From Nothophaeocryptopus gaeumannii (taxonomy: Eukaryota > Ascomycota > Dothideomycetes > Mycosphaerellales > Mycosphaerellaceae): a stretch of 64,000 nucleotides of DNA. A program made the position numbers and the translations under genes. The stretch is from the NCBI GenBank assembly GCA_031771865.1, contig JASISA010000025.1, forward strand, positions 806,001-870,000, written 5' to 3'. The notes beneath the pieces were generated by a model. That model made no database searches and was not told the origin of the DNA. It saw nothing but the letters and a program-made list of their open reading frames with translations. Numbering within the stretch: the stretch's first letter is position 1; each line of letters begins with the position of its first letter. Below, one piece after another: positions 51,415 through 61,839 of the stretch.

Positions 51415-53808
51415 CTACCCAACAACATTGATCTCATTCAAGCTCTCCAAGGCCCTCATGCCCTCCCTCTCAAACATCTGCACCTGCCTCTCACACTTTC
51501 GCCTCAGCGCATCCTCGCCATGAGCAGCACGATATCGCACCCACTCCTCTACACTCATCTTTTTCTCGGGACTCGTCAGTCCGCCAGCCGCAGCGACCAA
51601 TTGCTCGCCAACCCTACCTGGACTCGGCCGTGGTGATGGGAGTAGTATGGAATCCAAGTCAACAGGCTTCCACGGAGCATTGGAAGTCAAGTGGGAGACT
51701 TGCTTGGATGGCGAGATCAAGTTCTTTCCTGGCGATCGGTTTGGTGTTCCCGGAGCAAGTGGAATGCGTTTTGTCTTTGTCGGACTGAGTACCACCTCCG
51801 CCAACTTCTTCGCTGTCTGCGGCTCCATGATCGACGATGGTTGGTTCTCCTTGTCGCTTCCGCTGTGGCTAGGAGTGAAGCCGCCAGGCATTTGACTCTT
51901 CCTAGGTGGTGTTGGCCGCTGCTGTTTCTCCTCGTTCTGCACTCCCACTTGAAACTCCTTCAATTTAGCGCTGTCTTTCCTTGAGCGATTCTGCGTCGGA
52001 GAAGGCTCGTATTCTTCGATCAAATCCTGCTCGACTTGTATTGGTTCCTGATTCTGTGCTGCTTGCTCTGCTGCGATTCGCTCAAGCTCCTTCTCAATCT
52101 CCATCTCGTCTCTGGCAAGATCTTCGACTTCGGGTTCCGGTTCCGGCTCTGGCTCCGAAGCTGTGACGGTCGCCTTTGACGATCTTGCTGATGAGTTCTT
52201 CTTCCCCTTGGGCCGGCCTTTGCCCTTCTTCGCTGCTGGCTTCTTGATGGGTTGCGAATTTTCATCGTCCGCTTCTGCACCATGGCTTTCAGGCTGGTCG
52301 ATTGCTATGCGATCTTTTGGCGCTGGTTCAGGGACGGTCTCAGGCTCGAGATCTGTAGAAGCATTCGATGCCTTTTGGAGCGGCCGACCACGTTTGGCTT
52401 TCGCAGCTGGGGCTTTTATCGGAACCTCAACCTCCACTATGCTAGACTCTTGCTGCTTCCGCAGACCGTCTGAGGTCCGCTTCACGCCGCGCTTTGGTTG
52501 AACTGGTTCAGCCATGGGTGTGGACTGCTCAAGGTCTTCGCCAAAGTTATCGACAGAATGCTCAAGCTCATCTTGAAGTTGCGCGGACACTTCACTCAGC
52601 CGTTTCTGAGCAATCGCATCCACATCAGGTGTTTTGGGGACTTGTGCAACTTCGTTCTCCGCCTCCGCCTCCGACTCTGGTTGCACTATTGGCTTCCGCC
52701 ATCTCGTGCTCTTCTTTGGTGGTGCAGCGTCAATCGAGCTGATCTCAACGACTGAAGAGTCGATCGGCTGCTTGGAGTTCCTTCCAGTTCTTCGAGGGTT
52801 CTTGACCGGGACTTCAGGCGCCGGTTCATCATCGACTTGTGCCGCAGCAAGGTCAGGATAGATGTTTTCTTCCTCCTCCTCTGAAGCCTTCTTTCTCCCC
52901 TTGGCACCCTTCGCAGTCGCCTTTGCTCTTGCTCCCTTCTTCTTTCCCTTTGTCGCGGTCGCAGTTGAAGCAGCCGTCATGACGCTATCATCGACACCTG
53001 CCAAGCTGCTGTTGACCGGAATGTCTGCCAGGCTCTCTCCCATGCTGGCCGCGTCACTCGTCGCAGTCGCGGCGCTTTGCGTGCTCATTCTACTAGCTTT
53101 GCTCGCTGTGCTACCTCTCGCTTTCCCGCGCCCTTTGCCCTTCTTCGGTGGTTCAAGTGCGCCATGGTAATGTTCCAGGAGCTCAAAGAACCGGCAGTAC
53201 GGTTCTCGTCGTCTATGCTCGGCGAGCGGGTCGTCTTTTGGTTCCCACCCGTCGAGGCTCAGGTTGCAGTAGAAACAAGTAACGCCATCCGGTTCCTCGC
53301 CATCGGGACTCGGATCCAAGCACCACCCTGCCTCTGCTAACTTGTTGATCTTGCACTTCCATCCCTTCTTGTTCTCGTGCGGCCATCCATCGCCCGCTGT
53401 AAATGTGGCTTTTCGCGTGTTGAACATTTCATCGCTCATCGGGTCTCGTATCTCTGGTTCTGTCGCATCTTCGGCTCTGTTCACACTGATTGCTGTCGCC
53501 CAGGCGCATCCGTGTGAGTGTGCCAAATGCTCAGATGTTGGATCGTCTGTCTCCTCCCAGCCATCGAGCTTCACAGAGCACAAGAAGCATTGGACATTGT
53601 CGTTCGAGTCTGTCGCAGGCCGGTAGTAGAAGCCGGCGCGTGCGAGCGCGTCGCCTGACGGGTTCGTGTGTGGCCATTGTGCTGTATTCCCTCCTTTCCT
53701 CTTGCTCGCGTTAGAGCTGGCGCGTCGCTTGGTGAGTTGGTGCACTTCCTCGAATGTGGCGAGACGCGCGACAAAAAAATTCATCTTCTGTATTGGCGCG
53801 GCCATCAT
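51415..53808 (-). CDS. BIR1: BIR-domain protein, Bir1/survivin-like chromosomal passenger subunit
   Basis: Single exon; 797 aa from the ATG at 53808 (the frame extends upstream only to a GTG). Two BIR domains lie in the first 230 residues. BIR1 has the zinc ligands CFLC...H...C in a segment with KLDGWEETDDPTSEHLAHS; BIR2 has CFYCNLSLDGWEPKDDPLAEH and a final Cys. Then comes a long disordered region rich in Lys/Ala/Glu/Ser with basic KKGKGRPKGKK-like patches and acidic runs. The end SVEEWVRYRAAHGEDALRRK, then QMFEREGMRALESL, is a helix like that used by Bir1 to bind INCENP/Borealin partners. It should act at kinetochores and the spindle midzone with Aurora kinase. Long tail and two BIRs fit fungal Bir1, not apoptosis inhibitors. 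Confidence 0.9.
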   Translation of the reverse strand: MMAAPIQKMNFFVARLATFEEVHQLTKRRASSNASKRKGGNTAQWPHTNPSGDALARAGFYYRPATDSNDNVQCFLCSVKLDGWEETDDPTSEHLAHSHGCAWATAISVNRAEDATEPEIRDPMSDEMFNTRKATFTAGDGWPHENKKGWKCKINKLAEAGWCLDPSPDGEEPDGVTCFYCNLSLDGWEPKDDPLAEHRRREPYCRFFELLEHYHGALEPPKKGKGRGKARGSTASKASRMSTQSAATATSDAASMGESLADIPVNSSLAGVDDSVMTAASTATATKGKKKGARAKATAKGAKGRKKASEEEEENIYPDLAAAQVDDEPAPEVPVKNPRRTGRNSKQPIDSSVVEISSIDAAPPKKSTRWRKPIVQPESEAEAENEVAQVPKTPDVDAIAQKRLSEVSAQLQDELEHSVDNFGEDLEQSTPMAEPVQPKRGVKRTSDGLRKQQESSIVEVEVPIKAPAAKAKRGRPLQKASNASTDLEPETVPEPAPKDRIAIDQPESHGAEADDENSQPIKKPAAKKGKGRPKGKKNSSARSSKATVTASEPEPEPEPEVEDLARDEMEIEKELERIAAEQAAQNQEPIQVEQDLIEEYEPSPTQNRSRKDSAKLKEFQVGVQNEEKQQRPTPPRKSQMPGGFTPSHSGSDKENQPSSIMEPQTAKKLAEVVLSPTKTKRIPLAPGTPNRSPGKNLISPSKQVSHLTSNAPWKPVDLDSILLPSPRPSPGRVGEQLVAAAGGLTSPEKKMSVEEWVRYRAAHGEDALRRKCERQVQMFEREGMRALESLNEINVVG

Positions 53809-54202
53809 GTTGCTGTGTTCTCCCAATGGCTGCCAACAGAAAGTCACCAGTGTATGTGCATGCGTCGTGAAGCTGTCGTGCAGTGTTGACGCGGATCAAA
53901 ACAAAGCCAAGACCAGAGCTGGTCGGGATCTGCGAGAAGCTTTTCCCGGTCGCACGTGCGTTGGCCAGGAACATTCGACAGTGACGCTTGACTCGCGGCC
54001 AAAGCTGCGGGTCGTTCTTACCAACTGCTTCGCTCACTCCTGCTCTCTGTCACCGCTCTTTTCTGAACTATCACGCTCTCTAGCAAACATCCTCTCATCC
54101 ATAACAATGCAATAAAACGAACGAAGCTGAACCGAAATTATGGACTCACCAGATCAAAACCACTGCTAACCAAGCTACTGCTCAAACAAACACCGCATCA
54201 AC
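53809..54202. promoter_or_regulatory. divergent promoter BIR1 / TAM41
   Basis: About 394 bp between the two start codons. No coding signal; a shared promoter region. Confidence 0.55.
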
Positions 54203-55942
54203 ATGTCGATCCCCAACAAACTGGCCGTATGTCCCCAAGCTCTATCCAGCATTGGACGCATGTTGACTGTGTGGTAGACGTCGCCCGTGTTCCACTCTCT
54301 TCTCGGCGCAAACACCTTCTTCATCGGCCAAGCAGCATGGAACTCGCGGCCCTCCTTTCTTCGATCTTCTCCGCAGCAACGAACCTTTTCCGCACAGTCA
54401 AAGCTCCGTGAGCAAGAACAGTCGCAATCACAGAGCACATCAAAAGCCGTATCACCAGATGCTGCGCCAGTGCGGGAACAGAAAGAGGCGAAGTTGAATG
54501 AGAAGAGAGCCGACATTGGGAGCGCCACGGATGCGGACAGCACCGCGAAGGACAGTCCTATGCAGAGCTTGCCTCCGGGATGGGAAGAGAATGCCGACTA
54601 CAACATCAGCAATTTCTCCGATCTGCCGCATCGATTCTTTGGGTACAATCAGCACATCAAGATCAACGAGGATTTCAAAGAGTCTTTAAGACAGGTTCTC
54701 TGGCAATTTCGAGCTCCCATTCGGTATGCTTTTGCCTATGGTTCTGGAGTATTTGGGCAAAAGTCATCCAGTGGAAGCACTGGTAGCGAAAGCCTGAGCC
54801 CGCATCCTAATCCTCCCAAGGCAGTGGAAGAATGGCAAAAAGGCGGCGCAAAGATCATCGACTTCATATTTGGCGTGAGCCATACCCAACATTGGCACAG
54901 CTTAAACTTAACGCAAAACCCGCACCACTATTCCGGGTTGAAGTACTTTCCGTACAGCTCTGCGATTGTCTCTTGGATGCAGGACGGGTGGGGAGCTGGC
55001 ATGTACTATAACCCTTACATCACAGTGAACGGGATCATGATCAAGTACGGCGTTGTCAACTTGGATACTCTTGCTCGGGATCTCAGCGAGTGGGATACTC
55101 TATACCTAGCTGGACGACTACAAAAGCCGGTTAAGATTCTACGAGACGACCCACGGATGCGCTTAGCTAACCAGGTCAACTTGATCTCGGCCTTGCGTAC
55201 TGCACTTCTCATGCTGCCGGAGCAGTTCACCGAGCGGCAGTTATACGAACGTATTGCAGGTCTATCTTACCTTGGCGACCCGCGCATGAACTCGATGCTC
55301 GCTTCTGAAGCTCCAAACAAAGTCTCGAACATTGTGGGCGCGCAACTACCAGGCTTCCGACAGCTTTACGTTCCTCTGATAGACAACTTGCCCAATCTAG
55401 ACTTCACAGATTCGCGGACACCGAAGCAGTATGGCTGGGAGAAGGAAGACGCCATCCGCCACACTGGGACAATCACCAAGCTTGAAAACGTACTGGGCGG
55501 CGAAGATGGATTAAGCATGCAACAAGACATGGATCCAACCAAGCGCGGAAACATGGTTCGTCGACTACCAAAGGCCTTTCGCAAAAAGCTCTACTACCAG
55601 TACAAAAAGAAATTTGGCATTCCAGGAAGCGCATTTGACGATATTCTGCAAGAAAGTCAGGATGATGACCCCAGTGGCTTCAAGAGACGAGAGGGTGGAG
55701 ACTTCGAACGACGCATCGCGGAGCAGTCTGACTTGCCCGAAGTGATGTCTCACTGCGTGAGCTCGACAGTTTCCTGGCCTTCAACGATGCAAACTGTCAA
55801 GGGCATTTTCACATCTGGATTGACACGAAGCGTCAAGTATGTACAGGAGAAGCGGTCAAAGGGCAAGCAAAAGAAGAAGGTCGAGGAATCTCCAGAAGCT
55901 GATACCAAGCCGAAGAATGAGAAACGAGAAAAGGCTGAATAG
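54203..55942 (+). CDS. TAM41: mitochondrial CDP-diacylglycerol synthase Tam41
   Basis: A short first exon (54203-54226, MSIPNKLA) joins 54278-55942 across a 51-bp intron, giving about 562 aa. Without this intron the main frame lacks an ATG. The early part (SRPSFLRSSPQQRTFSAQSK) is a mitochondrial presequence. The core shows the Tam41/Mmp37 nucleotidyltransferase features: IRYAFAYGSGVF, the metal-binding IIDFIFGVSHTQHWHSLNL, PHHYSGLKYFPYS, GAGMYYNPYI and the C-terminal GIFTSGLTRSVKYVQEKR. The enzyme makes CDP-diacylglycerol in the inner membrane for cardiolipin synthesis. A Ser-rich insert follows FAYGSGVFGQ. The C-terminus is a Lys/Glu-rich extension. Confidence 0.92.
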
Positions 55943-56301
55943 TTTTGCCCTCGCGCACTTGCATAGCGAAATGGAGTCGGAAAGAAACCGGTGGCAGGAA
56001 ACATGTTGAAATCAAAAGTTGGCCTGTATGGAGATCAGCATCCAAGTAGACTGGAAGAGAGTCAACTGAACGACTGACGCCTGAACGAGGCATCTTCTGA
56101 TATGTAGATACTTTGAGTAAATAAAAAGGCCGAAAATAGCCGATTTCGAAACGGCTCCTCGTGATTATGCCGTCAGAGGCAAAGGAGCTCTGTCTCCCTG
56201 TGGAATGGGTTACCGCTGTTACGGAACCCCTTGGGTAAGCAAAGACCTCGATTCTCCAACAGCGATCTAGGATGTAGTCGACTTCTCACTGCTATCCCGC
56301 A
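55943..56301. other. intergenic
   Basis: 3' region of TAM41, including an aataaa-like signal near 56118 (gagtaaataaaaagg). No gene. Confidence 0.4.
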
Positions 56302-57059
56302 ATGCCGTCAACAAGAAGCTCAAGCAAAGTCCGCAAAAAGCCTTCCGACACCGCCCTCAAGACCCCGGATCCCATCTCTTGCCAAGCGAAATGTTGAGAG
56401 CTCTGCGAGCGTCCCGGTTCAATCCTCAGAAGACCCAGACCTGGAGATCGACTCGGAGCCGAACAGGAACCAACTCTTCGGAAACTCAGAGTGCCCATAG
56501 CTATAATCCATCAACCAGAAGCAATCCATCCATCCTCCTCCTCTTCCACGTCACGCAACAGATTCATCGGCGCCCGACTCGACGAGACAGCAGAGTCCTT
56601 CTAAACGCGCGACTTTCAGGCCTCTACGCTTCAGAACTTTCATTCCTCGACGATCGACCACGTATCGACCCGCTATTCCTCCAGCCTCCCTCCCGCTTCT
56701 CCGATTACTCTTCGTCCGCCGGCCGCAGCCCCTCACTAATCGATACCTTCGTGTCGTCGAAGGACAGTGATAGTTCTTCACAGCAACTTCTTCCCGCCGG
56801 TGATGATTGTGGCTCGCCTCTTGCGCGGCTTGAGATACGCCCGGGGGCGGATAAGTTTGATATGGTGCTGGTGTTCGAGGACAGTGTCCGTCCAGTGCGG
56901 AAAGTAGTGGGTTTACCGATGATGTTTTTGGATGGGGGGAGATCCCCTGGATGGAAGGTGGGAGGGAAGAGGCGCTTAACATACTGTGATTGGAGTGGGG
57001 ATGAGGAAAGATGGAAGATGAAACAGCTCTTTTGCGGTGGGAGATGTAAAAGCGGGTGA
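56302..57059 (+). pseudogene. possible Ser/Arg-rich gene with unresolved frames
   Basis: Coding-like pieces occur in three plus-strand frames: MPSTRSSSKVRKKPSDTA from 56302; then SLAKRNVESSASVPVQSSED and, further on, SSAPDSTRQQSPSKRATFRP in a second frame; and finally LSFLDDRPRIDPLFLQPPSR and KFDMVLVFEDSVRPVRKVVG to a stop at 57059 in a third. I found no convincing splice sites to connect them. It may be a real gene with unusual introns or a decayed one; a minus-strand frame overlaps and cannot be excluded. Confidence 0.3.
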
Positions 57060-57917
57060 AGCCGTAGGTCTCGGTGAAGAAGATGGGTCTCATTTACGTA
57101 CGAAGCGCATGCAGGTGCCTCGCAGCTCGTTCGTACGCTATCGTATAGAGCGAGATAGCCAGAGTCCTCGGCATGTTCCATTCCTGAGTCGTGCATGGTT
57201 CGCGACGGAAGCTTTATTGGGCAAGATAGATGGTATGCACCTGGGAAGCAGGAAAAATCGGTTCACGCTGGTGTTTGTCATGTCTGCCTCTTGTCGCCAT
57301 TACTCGCGGCAGGATTCGAAGTATTCGGAAAGGTTTCTATTTTAAGACGTTTGGATGGAGGCGCCTTTTAAAGGGAGGAAAAAGCAGCAAACGATCGAGG
57401 TCGCTCTTCTATCGGGAGGTCGGTTGAGTTGACTGTTGAGGGGTATGGATGGACACCACTGCAAGACGGTCCATGTGAGCTAGATAGTTTGGAAGACTTT
57501 CTTTCCAGAATGCTGTTTGGTCTTGGGACGAAGAACTGCTGTTGCAAAATGGTTCAGCGGGATTCATTGGTTGGAGTCATTGTGATGCTACGTACTCTCT
57601 TGACAATTTCGACAGTGTGTGGCAATGATGTCCGCCTCAGTTGCAGCTGGATTTGGATGGCTGCTATCGCGTTGAAGGGATTTTCGTGGCCGACGAGGTG
57701 GAGCTGCAAAGTTCTGGTTGCCCTTTCACCACGGAATAAATATGCCAGCTCATGGCCTCAGTTCGGCACACAGCATCCTTATAATCAAAGTAGGTCCCAC
57801 TGAAGAGGGCTGATATGCCTTTTTGGTGTAAAAGCGATCTAATGCGAGCCGCTAGCTGCTTCAACCCCCATAGGAAACGGGCTTGCCTCGATGGAGTAAG
57901 CAACTCGGGGGTCTGAT
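57060..57917. other. intergenic
   Basis: Short frames only, no motif. Contains the 3' region of the convergent WD40 gene. Confidence 0.4.
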
Positions 57918-59111
57918 CTACCTGGGCAACTCGCCAAGTAATAATGTCCGATCTGTGCTAGCAGAAAGAACCATTGATCCATCTGGCGAGATGCGAACAT
58001 CATTCACAGTTCCTTTGTGGCCAGGCAGCTTGTGTAGCATTTTGCCATCTTTGCTGTTCCAGATCGTGATCGAACCGTTGCCGCCGCCAGCTGCTATTCG
58101 CTTTCCTTCGCTGTCCCAGCATGCACGGATCAGGTTCTTTTCGAGGCCAGCTTGCGCACCATCGAAGGTCTTGATGGCCCGATCTGTAGGCGCAAATGGC
58201 CTGATATCCCAAGTTCTGGCGGTCGAGTCGTGCGAGTACGATAGAAGAGACTGCGAGTCGGGCGAGATCGCGAGCGAAGTGATGGTGTCAGTGTGGCCTT
58301 TGAGCTCATAGGAGACTTTCTTCATCCGAAGGTCCCACACTTTGACATCATTGTCGATGCCGCCGCTGAAGAGTTCGTTGCCAGCCTCAGCCAAGCATAC
58401 CGCCGTGACTGGGAATTGCGTCTCGATGTAGTCGATCGCGGCCTTCTGTCGAGGATCCCACACAGATATGGACCCATCGTCGCTTCCAGAGACCAAGAAT
58501 TCTTCGCCTCGCTTGCTCACGTCCATACAATTGATAATCTCCTCGTGTCCTACATGCCGCCGTATTCTCTCTCCGGTCTCGACGTTGAAGCTTGCTACGT
58601 GCTTGTCTGCGCTTGCAGAGTACACGATTTGACTGTCTCGTGACCAGTGCAGATCGAGGATGGCGCTCTTGTGGCCCGTGAGTATACCGTAGTTCGCGCA
58701 TTCACCTGTCGTGTCCCAGAGGAGGATGTTGCGGTCCATGGATCCGGAAGCAACGTGTGCGCCGGTGGGGTTGAATCGGGCGGCAAAGACCTCGGCAGTG
58801 TGGCCTGTCTCGTATAAGTCTCCATACTCTCTCTGAGCGCCTGTGCATGCTTACCGCTGAGTTCCATAACAGGCGCCTGCAAGCCTTGAGCGCTATGTCC
58901 CTACCATTCATCTTTGATCAGCCCTTCAGTCCTTCTCATGCCGCTTTAGCACTATTATGACACAGCAGAACCATATATGTAGACTCACCACCGCGCCCGC
59001 GCCATTTGTCTGGACTAATGCGCCTCCATTCAGGTCGCCATTGGATCTCTGCCTCTTCACCAGCTGCGAGCTGCCGAACGACTGATCCGCTGCTCTTTTC
59101 TCGCCCGACAT
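57918..59111 (-). CDS. U5 snRNP 40-kDa-type WD40 protein (Cwf17/SNRNP40)
   Basis: Three exons (59111-58989, 58900-58855, 58804-57918) give about 351 aa. The N-terminus MSGEKRAADQSFGSSQLVKR and the start of the propeller (LQAPVMELSG, then HTAEVFAARF) are those of the Prp8-binding U5 snRNP protein. Seven WD repeats follow with recognisable GH...WD pairs, such as MDRNILLWD, DDGSISVWDPR, DNDVKVWDLR, DSTARTWDIRP, and final STDRTLLLGEL. It is a component of the spliceosome (U5 and tri-snRNP), nuclear. It shares a 360-bp divergent promoter with BET3. Confidence 0.9.
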
Positions 59112-59471
59112 TGCGACTATTCTCCTAGCTCTTCCTGCAGCGAGCCGGTATGTGTGATCGTGGCGAGCAGGCGCTTTCGAAATGGTCGCCAAAGAGGTTT
59201 GAAGATTGTTAGTGTCCGAGAAATCCTTCACATGTTCTCACACCAAAAGCTTCTTCACTAGCGTGACGCAGCGCTGGGATCGCAGCCGCACCTTCGCCCT
59301 CTCCACACTCGAACTACACAGGCACTACACTTTATCCCGACTTCAGTCCTCGAGCTACTCATCTCACCTGCCTGCCGCTCCATGTTCGAACGTCCACGGC
59401 TTTCAGCACAGCGATGAAGTAAACTTGACGAGCGCCGCGTCTTCAGCAAGGCGCGTTCCAACACTCCAAAG
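59112..59471. promoter_or_regulatory. divergent promoter SNRNP40-type / BET3
   Basis: 360 bp between start codons, CT-rich on the BET3 side. No gene. Confidence 0.55.
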
Positions 59472-60227
59472 ATGACTTCCAAGGCAGCCCGATTGGGCGA
59501 AGAGTGAGAACACCTGGTGAAGGGTCGGCAGTGTAGATCAAGTCGCTGACAGAGAGTCACAGGGTGTGGAAGTAAGATCACCATCAATAACTGCAAACCT
59601 CGTACTCTCTAACGAGTGCGCACAGATCACGAGTCGAAAAGATCAACGCCGAGGTCGTCACCCTTACATACGGCACCATTGTCGCCCAGCTATGCCGCGA
59701 TTTGACTCTTCCGAACACCTCAAGTAAGACCGACTATGCGGCCGTCAATCACGAGCTGGACCGAATGGGATACAATATTGGCCTCAGATTGGTTGAAGAC
59801 TTCCTCGCCAAGTCGAACACAGGCTCATGCTCCAACTTCCGCGAAACGGCAGAGATGATCTCGAAGGTGGGATTCAAAATCTTCATGAACATTACACCTA
59901 ATGTGACACAATGGAGTCAGGATAACAAGGCGTTTAACTTGGTCTTCGAGGAGAACCCGCTGGCAGATTTTGTCGAGCTGCCAGATGATGGGAGAGCTCA
60001 GGATGAGTTGTGGTACAGCAATATCCTGTGTGGTGTGATCCGAGGCGCATTGGAGATGGTAGTGCTCGCCAATATTTCTGCTCATCCATATACTAATGAA
60101 CTCACAGGTTCAAATGCAAGTTGAGGCACACTTCATCAGCGACGTGCTACGCGGAAACGATACCACGGAGATGAGGGTGACTCTTCTACGCTACATTGAA
60201 GATGAAATGCCACCTGATGATGATTGA
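59472..60227 (+). CDS. BET3: TRAPP complex subunit Bet3 (TRAPPC3)
   Basis: Exons 59472-59503, 59626-60058 and 60108-60227 (introns 122 and 49 bp) give 194 aa, the normal Bet3 length. It begins MTSKAARLGEE and continues with VEKINAEVVTLTYGTIVAQL, YNIGLRLVEDFLAKS and a Cys within TGSCSNFRET, matching the position of the conserved acylated Cys of Bet3. Then come ADFVELPDDGRAQDELWYSN, the helix ILCGVIRGALEMVQMQVEAH and LRGNDTTEMRVTLLRYIEDE. Bet3 is a core subunit of all TRAPP complexes, which activate Ypt1/Rab1 at the Golgi. Confidence 0.93.
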
Positions 60228-61839
60228 GATACCGTGATTGATCACGCCACTGCTGACCGACGTCAATACACTTTGTCCAGAATAATCGACAGACAAGTCA
60301 GGCCTGCCCTGGAGCTGTTCACCCGACTTCGTGGGATTGTTAGACTTTGGGTTGGTTTGAACATCTTCACGATACCATTATGTTCTGTCGACACTTGCAG
60401 GTCCTTAAATTGATTGCAAGCCGGTCAAATTTCTTCTGCTTGGTGTGCTGTCCCCCTCGTCGCCTCCCTGGAATTTACAGCAGTGATATGAGCATTTCGC
60501 TTGGTTGGGTAGGTATCCATCCCACGTCTTCTACGCACGTGTCGAGCGGTAGGATGCCGGATCGACTTCCTGCTGCACCTCTGTACGTCGGCAATTTCTC
60601 AGACGCCGGCGCACCTCCTGGTGCATCTCTTCAACACAAAGGGTCACCAGGAGGGAAACAGAAACTCTTGCGACAATGCAAACAGTGACAGACACCTTTC
60701 TCTCAACAACCGCGTCGCTGTTCATAGAAGAGCTTTATCTTGGATAACCCTGCTCAGGCGAGGCGAAGCTCGCTGTTCGGGCCTAGCGAGCGTATCACAC
60801 TGAAGCCGGGCAGCTCCTGATCGTGATCATGTGTTGTTGAATATCTCACCGGCCAGCGCACACAGAGGAATCCGCTTCAACAGATGCGTCGGGACAGAGA
60901 GCGTGAAACGTCTTGACCGCAATGGATGTAGATGGGCACTGTGAACGCAGGCAGAAGTGATATGGATGACCCAAATCGGAAGCATTACTAGTGAACGACA
61001 GCACTCACAGCAGAGCAGCAGCCTTCCAGAATTTCTGAGCTTCTGTGGTGAGGTGGGCGCCCATGGTCACTGGTGTCGGCCTCCTGAGCAAGCCTCACGG
61101 ACATTGTTCATTGGTTGAGACTGGGCCTGCAAATCGTGGTGACATCTCAAATCGGCCTCTGTTCTTTCCTGTCGCAATCACCTCCGCTACGCTCGTCTCA
61201 ACCTATCTACACACCAGCGTATCGGTGGCATTCGCAGCAACGTACTCGTCCCATCAATATCCGTGTTCATTGTCGCGGTTGGAGGGAAACTGAAACCCGG
61301 CATCCACGACTTTATCACGCGTGACTGCTTGGCTGGACCGAGCGCCCGTCGCAAGTTCCCTCGATCTGCACCAGCAGCAGTTGCCAGTGCCTGCTCTACC
61401 ACTACTGCAACGAGACTACAAGGCCCAGTGCCGGAGGCCGCTAATCTCCTCAAGACGACGACCAACATCGCAAGACGCGTGCGCCGTGCAAGAGGGAAAC
61501 ACGAGGGACGGCGCTGGCCTGTGCAGCGTGTTCAGCGCGTGAAATAAGACGCTCCGCTGTCTGTCGACCACCGCTCCCACCACCAGCGCGCTCATCACCG
61601 CGCCGCCGTCGCTCACCCACCGGTGGCACGATACACAACCCGCCGGCGACATCACTCCATAACCAGTACCGAGCAGCTATCCTTTCACGCGACGTGCTGT
61701 GCGCGGTCAAGGCACGGAAGCGTCGAGTCCAACCACCCCGCCTCCGCAGCCACCCCAAGACCCTACCCTATCCAAACCCATCACCACCTCCAAGCATCGC
61801 GCGTACCTGCATATACTACATACTTGAGCAAGCTGTAGC
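60228..61839. other. long upstream region of the SOM1-like gene
   Basis: 1.6 kb with no supported gene; frames are short. The last 300 bp are C-rich with CCACC repeats, suggesting a long regulatory leader. Confidence 0.4.

Noticed and set aside
51981..53170. Several long plus-strand frames opposite BIR1
   Set aside because: Shadows of the repetitive Lys/Ala/Glu coding of the BIR1 tail.
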